Below, one piece after another: positions 1 through 6,799 of a stretch of DNA of 42,887 nucleotides. The DNA comes from Archangiaceae bacterium (GTDB taxonomy: Bacteria > Myxococcota > Myxococcia > Myxococcales > Myxococcaceae), in assembly GCA_016879935.1 (NCBI GenBank), contig JAACJQ010000237.1:1-42887 (forward strand), given 5' to 3'. Under the pieces are notes generated by a model. That model saw only the letters and a program-made list of their open reading frames with translations, did no database searches and was not told where the DNA came from. Both the position numbers and the translations under genes were made by a program. Each line of letters starts with the position of its first letter. Position 1 is the first letter of the stretch.

Positions 1-252
1 AATACGGGCAGGCAGGGCGGGCCCACGGAGATGAAGAGGCTCGAGCACGGGCAGATGCGCTCGTTGCTGGGGGCGTTGTCGGCGGCAGTCGCGGCGCGTT
101 CGGGTGACGACTTCTCGGGCGCGGCCGAGACGCTCCTGGTGTTGATGCAACAGCACAACCTGAAGGAGGAGAACATCCTCTACCCCATGTGCGATCGCGC
201 GCTCGACGACGCCGCGCTGCTCGAGACCATCACGCGCCAGCTCTCGTCATGA
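1..252 (+). CDS. Hemerythrin (HHE) domain protein, 5'-truncated
   Basis: The frame is open from the first base of the window, so the gene starts upstream and only the C-terminal part is present. The visible end has the hemerythrin pattern: a His in the LEHGQMR segment, then the helix MQQHNLKEENILYPM with the second H and E of the HxxxE iron-binding repeat. Hemerythrin-like four-helix proteins bind a di-iron centre and O2 or NO in the cytoplasm. Its stop overlaps the start of the DUF2249 gene by 4 nt (ATGA), so the two are probably co-translated. Hemerythrin, DUF2249 and NnrS-like membrane proteins recur together in bacteria that handle NO or low oxygen; that role here is inferred. The internal ATG at position 31 is unlikely to be the start because it would remove the first helices. 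Confidence 0.85.
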   Translation, partial: NTGRQGGPTEMKRLEHGQMRSLLGALSAAVAARSGDDFSGAAETLLVLMQQHNLKEENILYPMCDRALDDAALLETITRQLSS

Positions 253-464
253 GCGTCACCATCGACGCGCGTGGCCTGTTGCCGCCCGAGCCGATGGAGC
301 GGGTGCTCGAGGCCCTCCCGGCGCTGGCCCGGGGCGACACGTTGACCCTGCTGCTGCCGCGTGAGCCCTTTCCCCTCTACGCCGTGCTCACCCGCGAGGG
401 CTTCGTCTGGCAGACGCGGCTCGAGCCTGACGGCACCTACGTCATCACCATGCGCCACGCATGA
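249..464 (+). CDS. DUF2249 domain protein (TusA-like fold)
   Basis: A 71-aa protein that is almost entirely one DUF2249 domain. It begins with VTIDARGLLPPEPMERVL, followed by the PREPFPLY turn and a C-terminal strand containing FVWQTRLEPDG. The family has a TusA-like alpha/beta fold and is typically found beside hemerythrin and NO-related membrane proteins; its biochemical role is not settled. I chose the ATG at 249 because the family begins at this point and the ATG overlaps the upstream stop (ATGA). An upstream in-frame start at 189 would add a low-complexity Arg-rich stretch read through the hemerythrin gene. The stop again overlaps the next start by 4 nt, giving a tightly coupled three-gene run. 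Confidence 0.85.
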   Translation: MSVTIDARGLLPPEPMERVLEALPALARGDTLTLLLPREPFPLYAVLTREGFVWQTRLEPDGTYVITMRHA

Positions 465-1294
465 GCGCGCTCTCGTTCGAGCAGGCGCCGCCCGCGTCGG
501 TGCCGCTGCGGTTCTTCGTGACGGCTCCCTTCTTCGGAGTCGCCGCCGGCCTCGTGCTCGCGTGGAACTGGCAGGCCGTGACCGCCTCGCGCTGGGCGCC
601 AGAGACGGTGGCCGTCGTGCACCTCATGACCGTGGGCTTCATGCTGCAGGTGATGGCGGGCGCGCTGTTGCAGGTGATGCCGGTGGCCGTCGGCGCGAAC
701 GTCAGCCACCCGAAGCTGGTCGCTGCCATCGTGCACCCGAGCCTCACCCTGGGCGGAGCGCTGCTGCCGCTCGGCTTCCTCGGCGCGGGGCCGCTGGCGT
801 TGCAGGCCGCGGCGGTGCTGCTGGCCATCGGGGTCTTCGCCTTCGTGGTCGTCGCGGGGCTCGCGCTCGCCCGGTCTCCCGCGGTGGGGCCGCCGCTGCT
901 GGTGCTCCGGCTCGCGGTGGCGGGGCTGGCCATCGCGGCCGCGCTCGGCCTCGCCCTGGTCTCGGTGTTCGGGTTCTCGCTGGCGCTGCCGCTCGGCGTG
1001 CTCATCGACCTGCACGTCGCGTGGGCGTCGCTCGGCTGGGCGCTCATGCTGCTGCTGGGCGTCGCGTACCTCGTGGTGCCGATGTTCCAGCTCACGCCGT
1101 CGTACTCGGTGCGAACCGGGCGCGTGCTGCCCGCCCTGCTGCTGAGCGCGCTGGTGGGGTGGACGGTGGCGATGACGGCGCACCTCGAGCCGCTCGCCTG
1201 GCTCTCGACCGCGCTGGGCATCGCCGGCGTCTCGGGTTTCGCCATCGTCACGCTGCGCCTGCAGTCGAAGCGGCGGCGCAAGGTGACCGACTAG
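461..1294 (+). CDS. NnrS/CcoN-like polytopic membrane protein, N-terminal part (ends at in-frame TAG)
   Basis: A 277-aa hydrophobic protein with about eight predicted membrane segments. The segment HLMTVGFMLQVMAGALLQVM followed by PV, and a later LHVAWASLGW segment, place histidines inside helices as in NnrS and the CcoN/NorB superfamily of haem-binding membrane proteins. It starts with ATGA overlap on DUF2249. The reading frame stops at TAG (1292-1294) just after a basic RRRKVTD cytoplasmic loop. The same frame then stays open to 1738 and encodes more membrane segments, starting PLWAWRVAM, that look like the rest of the same protein. In relatives I recall the segment reading roughly D-x-x-L-W-x-W-R without a break. 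The gene is therefore probably disrupted by a nonsense mutation, or the base is a sequencing error. A role in NO or oxygen-related respiration is inferred from context. Confidence 0.75.
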   Translation: MSALSFEQAPPASVPLRFFVTAPFFGVAAGLVLAWNWQAVTASRWAPETVAVVHLMTVGFMLQVMAGALLQVMPVAVGANVSHPKLVAAIVHPSLTLGGALLPLGFLGAGPLALQAAAVLLAIGVFAFVVVAGLALARSPAVGPPLLVLRLAVAGLAIAAALGLALVSVFGFSLALPLGVLIDLHVAWASLGWALMLLLGVAYLVVPMFQLTPSYSVRTGRVLPALLLSALVGWTVAMTAHLEPLAWLSTALGIAGVSGFAIVTLRLQSKRRRKVTD

Positions 1295-1297
1295 CCG

Positions 1298-1738
1298 TTG
1301 TGGGCGTGGCGGGTCGCGATGGCGTGTCTGCTGTTGGCGGCGGTGAGCGAAGCCGTGGTGCGCGTGCTGCCGAACGACGCGCCCCTGCGCGCACGGCTCG
1401 AGTACCTGACGGGCGCCGCGCTATTCGCTGGAGCGTTCCCCACCGCCATCGCCGGCATGCTCTCGAAGATCGTAGGCTTCCTCGGCTGGCTGCACCTTCA
1501 GAAGACGTCGACCCAGGCGCCGACGATGCAGCAGGTGATGCCAGAGGCGCGCGCTCGCTGGCACCTGCGCCTCTCCCTCGTCGCCCTCGCCTTCAACCTC
1601 TTCGCTGCGGTGTGGCCGCTGCTCGCGGTGCCGGGCGGCGTGGTGTTCGCGGCGGCCTCGGCGGGTCTCGGGTGGAGCCTGGCGCTCGGCCTGGCAACGT
1701 GGCGGCGGCATCTCGTGACGAGCCGGCCCTCCGCCTGA
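1298..1738 (+). CDS. NnrS/CcoN-like membrane protein, C-terminal part after in-frame TAG
   Basis: This frame is identical to that of 461-1294, separated only by TAG and one Pro codon. The nominal TTG start at 1298 has no Shine-Dalgarno, so independent translation is doubtful. The 146 residues contain about four hydrophobic helices, including YLTGAALFAGAFPTAIAGML and HLRLSLVALAFNLFAAVWPL, with a cytoplasmic linker LHLQKTSTQAPTMQQVMPEA. Fused to the upstream part it would make a protein of about 425 residues, a normal size for this superfamily. I treat it as the 3' portion of one broken or misread gene. It ends 3 bp from the convergent lipoprotein gene. Confidence 0.6.
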   Translation: MWAWRVAMACLLLAAVSEAVVRVLPNDAPLRARLEYLTGAALFAGAFPTAIAGMLSKIVGFLGWLHLQKTSTQAPTMQQVMPEARARWHLRLSLVALAFNLFAAVWPLLAVPGGVVFAAASAGLGWSLALGLATWRRHLVTSRPSA

Positions 1739-1741
1739 ACC

Positions 1742-2992
1742 TCACCAGCGCACGGACCACGTCTGGTTGGCGAACGTGGCGGTGGGAAGCTCGCCCGCAG
1801 CGAACCGCGCGAACACTGCGAACTGACGTTGCTCGGTGTTGCCCGTGCCGTACGACTGGTTCGACGTGTTCGACACGGCCCACAGCGCGCCCGGCGTCAC
1901 CTTCACCTGGCCATAGGGGAAGTAGAAGCAGGTGTCGTACGAGCCGCGCGACACCGCGTTCACGCACTCGGTGTGGGTGTACGTGCTGAGGGTGCTGTAG
2001 AGCAGCACGTTGTCGACGTTCCACGCGTTGGCGATGGCAAGGTTCATCAGGTAGCCGCGGTTGGTCTGACCGAGATCGAAGCGAAACGGCAGCTGCGCGA
2101 TCGACGGGAGCACCGACATCTTGCTGTCGAGCGTGGTGTTCGTCGATGCCGTCCACGGGCCGCAGCCGGTGACGGAGTTGCAGACCCGACGACGCTCGAC
2201 GAGCACCGCCTTGAACGCGCTCGACTCGTTCGCGCCCGGCGTGAAGTACGGCAAGAGCTCGTTCGCGGCCGCCTGACGAAGCCCGTCACGAACGCCCGTG
2301 TCGAAGAGGTCGGCGACGTCGCGCGCGGGAGGAGGCGGCGGCGGGGGCGTGACCACCTTCGGCGTCACCACCAACTGCACCGCGCCACTCGCGGTGAGGC
2401 CCTGCAGATCGAGCACCGACACCTTGAGCGTCAACGCTCGGCCGCGGGGCAGCAAGGGCGCGAGGTCGAAGGCCGGAGCGACGTGCCCGTTGCGCGCGTT
2501 GTCCCAGCTCGACGGTCGAGACGGCACTTCGGTCGTCTTGTCGGCGAGGAAGAGCCGGGGGCCGGCGAGGATTTGACGAGCCAACACCGAGCCCGAGCTG
2601 CTGCGAACCTCGACGAGTAGAATGTCGTCGGCAGCGAGCGGGCCCTGGCCATCGGTGGTCGACGACAGCCACACCGAGAGATCGTCACGCTCCAGGCGAA
2701 GGCCCGAGAGGGTCACCGTCTTCGCCACGCGTGGCACGTTGCGGCCTGCAGGCGCGTCGGGCGACCAATAGGTGGCGTTGTTGGTGCTCGCCGACGGGCC
2801 CGTCTTCGGCGCGAACGCGGTGATGACCGGAATGACGGGGGCGCAGTTGGTGCCCAGTACGCATGACAGCGAGAGCGGGGCTTCGTTCGAGTCGACCTCG
2901 TCGAACGAACCGTCGTCGACGACCGCGACCTGCCCACCGCAGGCGGTGAGGCCGAGAAGAACCAGACTGCAGACGAACTTGAACGGCGACAT
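1742..2992 (-). CDS. Hypothetical lipoprotein with Pro-rich linker
   Basis: A 416-aa protein starting MSPFKFVCSLVLLGLTACGG, a clear lipoprotein signal with lipobox LTAC. After an acidic linker comes a beta-rich segment (about residues 50-210, containing VTLSGLRLERDD and KVSVLDLQGLTASGAV) that resembles an Ig-like or IPT-like fold. A seven-proline linker separates it from a C-terminal domain of about 190 residues. That domain has a Cys pair (VCNSVTGCGPW), another in YTHTECVNAVSRGSYDTC, and ends NQTWSVRW. I do not recognise the C-terminal domain. Upstream in-frame codons to 3298 read through dacB and lack signal character, so the ATG at 2992 is the start. A 10-bp inverted repeat (3000-3043) lies directly before it. 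Confidence 0.8.
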   Translation of the reverse strand: MSPFKFVCSLVLLGLTACGGQVAVVDDGSFDEVDSNEAPLSLSCVLGTNCAPVIPVITAFAPKTGPSASTNNATYWSPDAPAGRNVPRVAKTVTLSGLRLERDDLSVWLSSTTDGQGPLAADDILLVEVRSSSGSVLARQILAGPRLFLADKTTEVPSRPSSWDNARNGHVAPAFDLAPLLPRGRALTLKVSVLDLQGLTASGAVQLVVTPKVVTPPPPPPPARDVADLFDTGVRDGLRQAAANELLPYFTPGANESSAFKAVLVERRRVCNSVTGCGPWTASTNTTLDSKMSVLPSIAQLPFRFDLGQTNRGYLMNLAIANAWNVDNVLLYSTLSTYTHTECVNAVSRGSYDTCFYFPYGQVKVTPGALWAVSNTSNQSYGTGNTEQRQFAVFARFAAGELPTATFANQTWSVRW

Positions 2993-2999
2993 GACGACC

Positions 3000-3043
3000 C
3001 TCGAGACGTGAGAAGTGAGCCTGCTGCCGGCTGACGTCTCGAG
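3000..3043. repeat. 10-bp inverted repeat in the leader of the lipoprotein gene
   Basis: CTCGAGACGT at 3000-3009 and its exact reverse complement ACGTCTCGAG at 3034-3043 enclose a 24-nt loop, which holds a smaller AGCC/GGCT stem. The repeat sits in the 122-bp gap between dacB (stop at 3115) and the lipoprotein gene (start codon 2992), and its inner edge is 7 nt from that start. In the minus-strand transcript it would form a strong hairpin just before the initiation codon. No T-run follows, so it is a poor intrinsic terminator. A leader hairpin or an operator is more likely. Confidence 0.6.
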
Positions 3044-3114
3044 CGGGGTCGGTTTTGCGTTCTGGTGTGAAGGTGTGGAGAAGCGGGCGAACAGGCCCGG
3101 AGCGGGGAGGAGAA

Positions 3115-5328
3115 TCAGCCGCCAGGCGAGGTGGGCGTCGCAGGCGTGGGCGCCGAGGGCGTCGGGGTGACGATGGGGTCCACCGGCTTCGGCGCCTTCG
3201 CCTCGGCGATGCGCTGGCTCAGCATCACCTCGAGCGACTTCGCGAAGGAGGCGACGCTGGGGTCGACGCTGCCCTGAGAGGTCTTGATGGCGGCCCACAG
3301 CGGCGCGTCGGCCTGCGACTGCTTCACGAGGCCCGTGACGAGCGAGTCGAGGGCAGCGGCGCGGTCGGGCTCCGAAGCGGTGCGCAGGGCAGAGAGCAGC
3401 TCCATCGGGGCATCGTGCGCGACGACGGCGAGCTGCTCGGCGAGGAAGGCCGCGTTCAGCTCGTCACTCGCGTTGAAGCGCACGAACTCGAAGAGCCGCG
3501 AGACGGCCTCGAGGTGACCCGACGCCGCGAGCTCCACCAGGCTGGGCAGTACGGGCACGTCGAGCTGCGCTTTCTTCGCCGAGTCACGCAGCCGGCCGAA
3601 CACCTCGTCACTCGCGACCGCGCTGTCGAGGAAGATGCGCACGTTCGCCGGCTCCTTCGGGTCCGAGAGAATGAGCGCGTCGGCGATGACGGCGCGCACG
3701 GCCGGGTCTTTCTCGCTGCGCCACGCGGTGCGGAGGAATGGTGCGTTGCGTTTGTCGCCTTTCTGGCCCATCGACACGTACGTCTTGAGGCGCGACTCGA
3801 GCTCGGCCTGCGACGAGACGACCGACGGAGGCCGCATCATCGAAGCGACCGCCGACGCCGGGCCCTCGCTGCTGCCGAGCGCCGCGACCGCCGCGCCGAG
3901 CGCGTCGATGTGCTGCACCACCGACGACGCTCGCCCGGGGAAGTCGTTCACCATCACCGAGAAGACGAAGCGCTCCGAGCCCACCGACTGCACGTAGCCA
4001 GAGAGCGCCGACACGTTCTCGAGCGTGCCCGTCTTCGCGCGCAGGCGGCCGACGGCCTCGCTGCCCTCGAAGCGGTACTTCAGGGTGCCGTCCTTCGCGG
4101 CGATGGCGAGCGCCGACAGGTACTCGGGCGCGATGGGGAAGCGCTGCACCATGTGCGTGAGCAGCTGCGTCGTCTGAGAGGCCGAGAAGCGGTTCGAGTC
4201 GTTGAGGCCCGAGCCGTTCTTCATCACGTAGGTGCCACGGGGAATGTGCACGTCGCGCTCGAGAAAGTCCTCCACCGCCTCGATGCCCTTCACGTGGCTG
4301 CCCGGCACGCCCTTCACCTCGGCGCCGACGGTCTTGATGAGCTGCTCGGCCACGAAGTTCGACGAGTTCTTGTTGAGGCGCTTGAGCACGATGTCGAGCG
4401 TGTCGCTCGCAGCGGCCGTCAGCATCTTCGCGTTGCCCGGAACGGTGCCGGTGCGAATGCGCCCCTTCACCTTCACGCCGCGCTGCTGCAGCAACTGCTT
4501 GAGCGTGAAGCCGAAATAGAGCGCGGGTTGATCGACCTTCTTCCACTGGCTCCACACGCCCTTCTCGAGCGGCACGACGCCCTTCACCTCGAGCTTCTGG
4601 CGAATCTTGTCCTTGTCGACGCCGCTGGTGACGGTGAAGCGGCGCTGCGTCTTGGTGCCCGTGGTGAGCTCGGACTCGACGACGAAGAAGTCGGAGGGCG
4701 GTTCGATCTCCGCCACCGCCGCAGCGCCCACCGTCTCGCCGGGCCGCAGGTACACGCCGACCGAGTTCCAGTTGAGCGAGAGCGCTCCCGTCGGGGCGAG
4801 GTACGCCTTGTCACCGCTCTCCTGGTCGAAGCCCGGCGCGGTGCGCTCGCCGTCGAAGTACGACTCGTCGAGCACGATGCCATCGGAGATCTCCTTGAGG
4901 CCCGCGTGCACGATGTCGGCGACGATGCCGTAGAGCCGCTCGGTGGTGATGGTCGGGTCGCCGCGGCCACGCACGAAGAGCACCTTGGCCTTGCCCTCCT
5001 TGAAGTCGTGGTCTGTGAGGAAATCGGTCTCGAAGCGGAAGTCGGGGCCGAGCGCGGTGAGCGCCGTCGCGGCCGTGAAGAGCTTCACGTTCGAGGCCGG
5101 GTTGAGCAGCTCGTCGCCGTCGCGCGAAAAGACGATGGAGCCGTCGTCGAGGCTGCGCACCTGCACGGTCACGCGCGCGCCCTTCAACGTCGAGGTCTCG
5201 ATGACCGAGGTCAACGCGCGGCGGAGCGCCTCACGATCTTTCTCTTTCGCCTGCGGTGCCGGCTGCGCCGCGACCGACAGCGCGAACAGCACCACCACGC
5301 CCACCCCCACACACCCGAGTCGTCTCAC
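3115..5328 (-). CDS. dacB: D-alanyl-D-alanine carboxypeptidase/endopeptidase PBP4 (peptidase S13) with helical C-terminal extension
   Basis: A 737-aa periplasmic penicillin-binding protein that trims peptidoglycan cross-links or stem peptides. It starts at GTG 5328 with a signal peptide (MRRLGCVGVGVVVLFALSVA, cleavage near A-QPAP); there is no in-frame ATG nearby. The S13 domain covers about residues 30-480. The catalytic SxxK is S79-N-V-K82 in NPASNVKLFT, and KTG is at 432-434 in LRAKTGTLENVS. The block between them reads NGSGLNDSNRFSA, where many DacB proteins have GSGLSRxN, so the second motif is variant. Beyond the domain are about 245 extra residues, Ala/Leu-rich and helical with a repeat-like look, ending in a Pro/Thr/Ser-rich tail (PTPSAPTPATPTSPGG). 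E. coli PBP4 lacks such an extension. It is divergent from the SRPBCC gene, with 84 bp between starts. Confidence 0.9.
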   Translation of the reverse strand: MRRLGCVGVGVVVLFALSVAAQPAPQAKEKDREALRRALTSVIETSTLKGARVTVQVRSLDDGSIVFSRDGDELLNPASNVKLFTAATALTALGPDFRFETDFLTDHDFKEGKAKVLFVRGRGDPTITTERLYGIVADIVHAGLKEISDGIVLDESYFDGERTAPGFDQESGDKAYLAPTGALSLNWNSVGVYLRPGETVGAAAVAEIEPPSDFFVVESELTTGTKTQRRFTVTSGVDKDKIRQKLEVKGVVPLEKGVWSQWKKVDQPALYFGFTLKQLLQQRGVKVKGRIRTGTVPGNAKMLTAAASDTLDIVLKRLNKNSSNFVAEQLIKTVGAEVKGVPGSHVKGIEAVEDFLERDVHIPRGTYVMKNGSGLNDSNRFSASQTTQLLTHMVQRFPIAPEYLSALAIAAKDGTLKYRFEGSEAVGRLRAKTGTLENVSALSGYVQSVGSERFVFSVMVNDFPGRASSVVQHIDALGAAVAALGSSEGPASAVASMMRPPSVVSSQAELESRLKTYVSMGQKGDKRNAPFLRTAWRSEKDPAVRAVIADALILSDPKEPANVRIFLDSAVASDEVFGRLRDSAKKAQLDVPVLPSLVELAASGHLEAVSRLFEFVRFNASDELNAAFLAEQLAVVAHDAPMELLSALRTASEPDRAAALDSLVTGLVKQSQADAPLWAAIKTSQGSVDPSVASFAKSLEVMLSQRIAEAKAPKPVDPIVTPTPSAPTPATPTSPGG

Positions 5329-5412
5329 GATGCCGTCGAGTAAACTCCGGAATCGGGCTTCACCGATAGTTTGTGACGTGGTCGCTACACCCACCAGATG
5401 AGGGGGCCTCAC

Positions 5413-6162
5413 ATGGCTGAACGAACGGAAATGTCGCGGGTCATCAAGGCGCCAGCGCGCCGCATCTACGAAGCCTGGCTCGACCCCGAAGAGCACGCGC
5501 TGATGACGGGTGCCTCGACCTCGGCCGGAGAGAACGGCGCCTACACCGCGTGGGACGGCTACATCGAAGGCCGCACCATCAGCTCCGAGCCCTTCACGCG
5601 CATCGAGCAGACCTGGCGCACCACCGAGTTCCCCGACGGCGCGCCCGACAGCAAGCTCGTCATCGAGCTGACCGAGGTCGACGGTGGCACCGAGGTGAAG
5701 CTGGTGCACACCAACATTCCCGACGGGCAGGCGGGCGACTACGACAAGGGGTGGCACGACTTCTACTTCGAGCCGATGGAGAAATACTTCTCGAGCCCGC
5801 GCGAGAAGCTGCGTGAAGGCGTCGAGGCGCTCGAAGAGGCAGCCGAGCGTGCAGGTGATGCCATCGAGGGTGCCGTCGAACAGGCCGGAGAGGCCATCGA
5901 GACCGCAGCGAAGTCGGCGGCGAAGAACGTCGGCAAGGCGTTCGACCGCACGAAGAAGCAGGCGAAGCGGCAGGCCGAGAAGGCCGTGAAGAAGGGCAAG
6001 CAGGTGCAGAAGAAGGTGGCAGCGCAGGCGAGGTCCCTCGGCAAGAAGGTGCGTGCGCTGGTCAAAGGCAAGAAGGCGGCCACGCCGAAGAAGCCCGTCG
6101 CGAAGAAGAAGGCTGCGCCCGTGAAGATGAAGGCGAAAGCGAAGAAGAAGTCGAAGCGCTGA
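5413..6162 (+). CDS. SRPBCC (AHSA1-like) domain fused to a Lys/Ala-rich histone-H1-like tail
   Basis: A 249-aa protein with three parts. Residues 1-126 form an AHSA1/START-like domain: MSRVIKAPARRIYEAWLDPE at the start, the TWRTTEFPDGAPDSKLVIEL strands, and the family's closing GWHDFYFEPMEKYF. Residues 130-175 are an Ala/Glu/Gly-rich amphipathic helix region (EEAAERAGDAIEGAVEQAGE). Residues 176-249 are extremely basic, with repeated KK, AKKK and PKK motifs, ending KAKAKKKSKR, as in histone H1 tails and bacterial H1-like proteins. The start at 5413 is set by a Shine-Dalgarno AGGGGG 6 nt upstream and by the domain boundary. The tail predicts nucleic-acid or polyphosphate binding; the SRPBCC cavity predicts a small hydrophobic ligand or a chaperone role. 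Linking the two functions is inference. The zinc-ribbon gene follows after 3 nt. Confidence 0.88.
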   Translation: MAERTEMSRVIKAPARRIYEAWLDPEEHALMTGASTSAGENGAYTAWDGYIEGRTISSEPFTRIEQTWRTTEFPDGAPDSKLVIELTEVDGGTEVKLVHTNIPDGQAGDYDKGWHDFYFEPMEKYFSSPREKLREGVEALEEAAERAGDAIEGAVEQAGEAIETAAKSAAKNVGKAFDRTKKQAKRQAEKAVKKGKQVQKKVAAQARSLGKKVRALVKGKKAATPKKPVAKKKAAPVKMKAKAKKKSKR

Positions 6163-6165
6163 AGC

Positions 6166-6774
6166 GTGGGCGAGCTGCCACTGCGCGTCTTCTTCCACCC
6201 ACAGCGCGGCGCGTTCCTCAGCGACGAGGCCATCAACGCTCGCGTTGCCCGCTACCGGGGCGGCGCAGATGGCGGGTGGCGCGAGCTGAAGGGCGTTCAG
6301 GTCGAGCAGCAGAAGGACGGCAGCTTCTCGACGTCGGGAAGGCTGCCTGCGGGATTCGTCTGGGGTGACCCTTCACGGCAGGTGTTCGGGCTCGGAGGAC
6401 CAGCGCTCGTCTACGGCCCGCTCGAGAAGCGCTGTCGCGACTGCAAAGTGGACTTCGTGTTCACGGCCGAGGAGCAGCGTCATTGGTACGAGACGCTGGG
6501 GTTCTTCCTCGACGCGACGGCGGTGCGCTGCAGCTCGTGTCGGACGAAGCGGCGACGGCTCGAGCAGGCCAGGCGCGCGTGGGAGCTGGCGTCGAAAGCC
6601 GTGGACTCGACGGCGAAGTCGCACGTGGCTGTCGTGGAGGCGGGCCTCACGCTGCTCGAGCGGGGTGGGCAGGTGAAGCGCGAGAAGCTGATGATGCACG
6701 TCGCGCGCGCAGAGAAGCTCGGAGCGAACGTGCGTGCACTCCGCGAGAGACTCGGCGCTCCGTTGCGGCGGTGA
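6166..6774 (+). CDS. Zinc-ribbon (zf-trcl type) domain protein
   Basis: A 202-aa protein starting at GTG 6166, only 3 nt after the upstream stop, so probably co-transcribed with the SRPBCC-H1 gene. Residues 88-128 match the probable zinc-binding domain seen in many small bacterial proteins: C90-R-D-C93, then VDFVFTAEEQRHWYETLGF, then C122-S-S-C125-R-T-K-R. The FxFTxxEQ and CxxCRxxR features are family hallmarks. The N-terminal 80 residues (FFHPQRGAFLSDEAINARVA) are unfamiliar, and the C-terminal 75 residues are helical and basic. Such ribbons often bind nucleic acid or rRNA. With its H1-like neighbour, a nucleic-acid-associated role is plausible but unproven. Confidence 0.75.
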   Translation: MGELPLRVFFHPQRGAFLSDEAINARVARYRGGADGGWRELKGVQVEQQKDGSFSTSGRLPAGFVWGDPSRQVFGLGGPALVYGPLEKRCRDCKVDFVFTAEEQRHWYETLGFFLDATAVRCSSCRTKRRRLEQARRAWELASKAVDSTAKSHVAVVEAGLTLLERGGQVKREKLMMHVARAEKLGANVRALRERLGAPLRR

Positions 6775-6796
6775 AGGGCAGCGCTGCCCGCCCTTC
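6773..6796. terminator. Candidate bidirectional terminator between convergent genes
   Basis: GAAGGGC (6773-6779) pairs with GCCCTTC (6790-6796). The interval also holds the perfect palindrome GGGCAGCGCTGCCC (6776-6789), giving two alternative GC-rich hairpins. It starts at the TGA of the zinc-ribbon gene and ends 3 nt before the stop of the convergent cysteine desulfurase gene. The flanking T-run is minimal, so termination strength is uncertain. Confidence 0.55.
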
Positions 6797-6799
6797 CGT

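Noticed and set aside
1298-1738. Independent gene starting at TTG after the TAG
   Set aside because: No Shine-Dalgarno, and the frame and membrane topology continue directly from the upstream part, so one interrupted gene is more likely.
3055-5343. Long plus-strand open frame (762 codons) opposite dacB
   Set aside because: Its translation is Arg/His/Glu-rich low-complexity sequence with no domain, as expected opposite a GC-rich gene; dacB on the minus strand has clear catalytic motifs.
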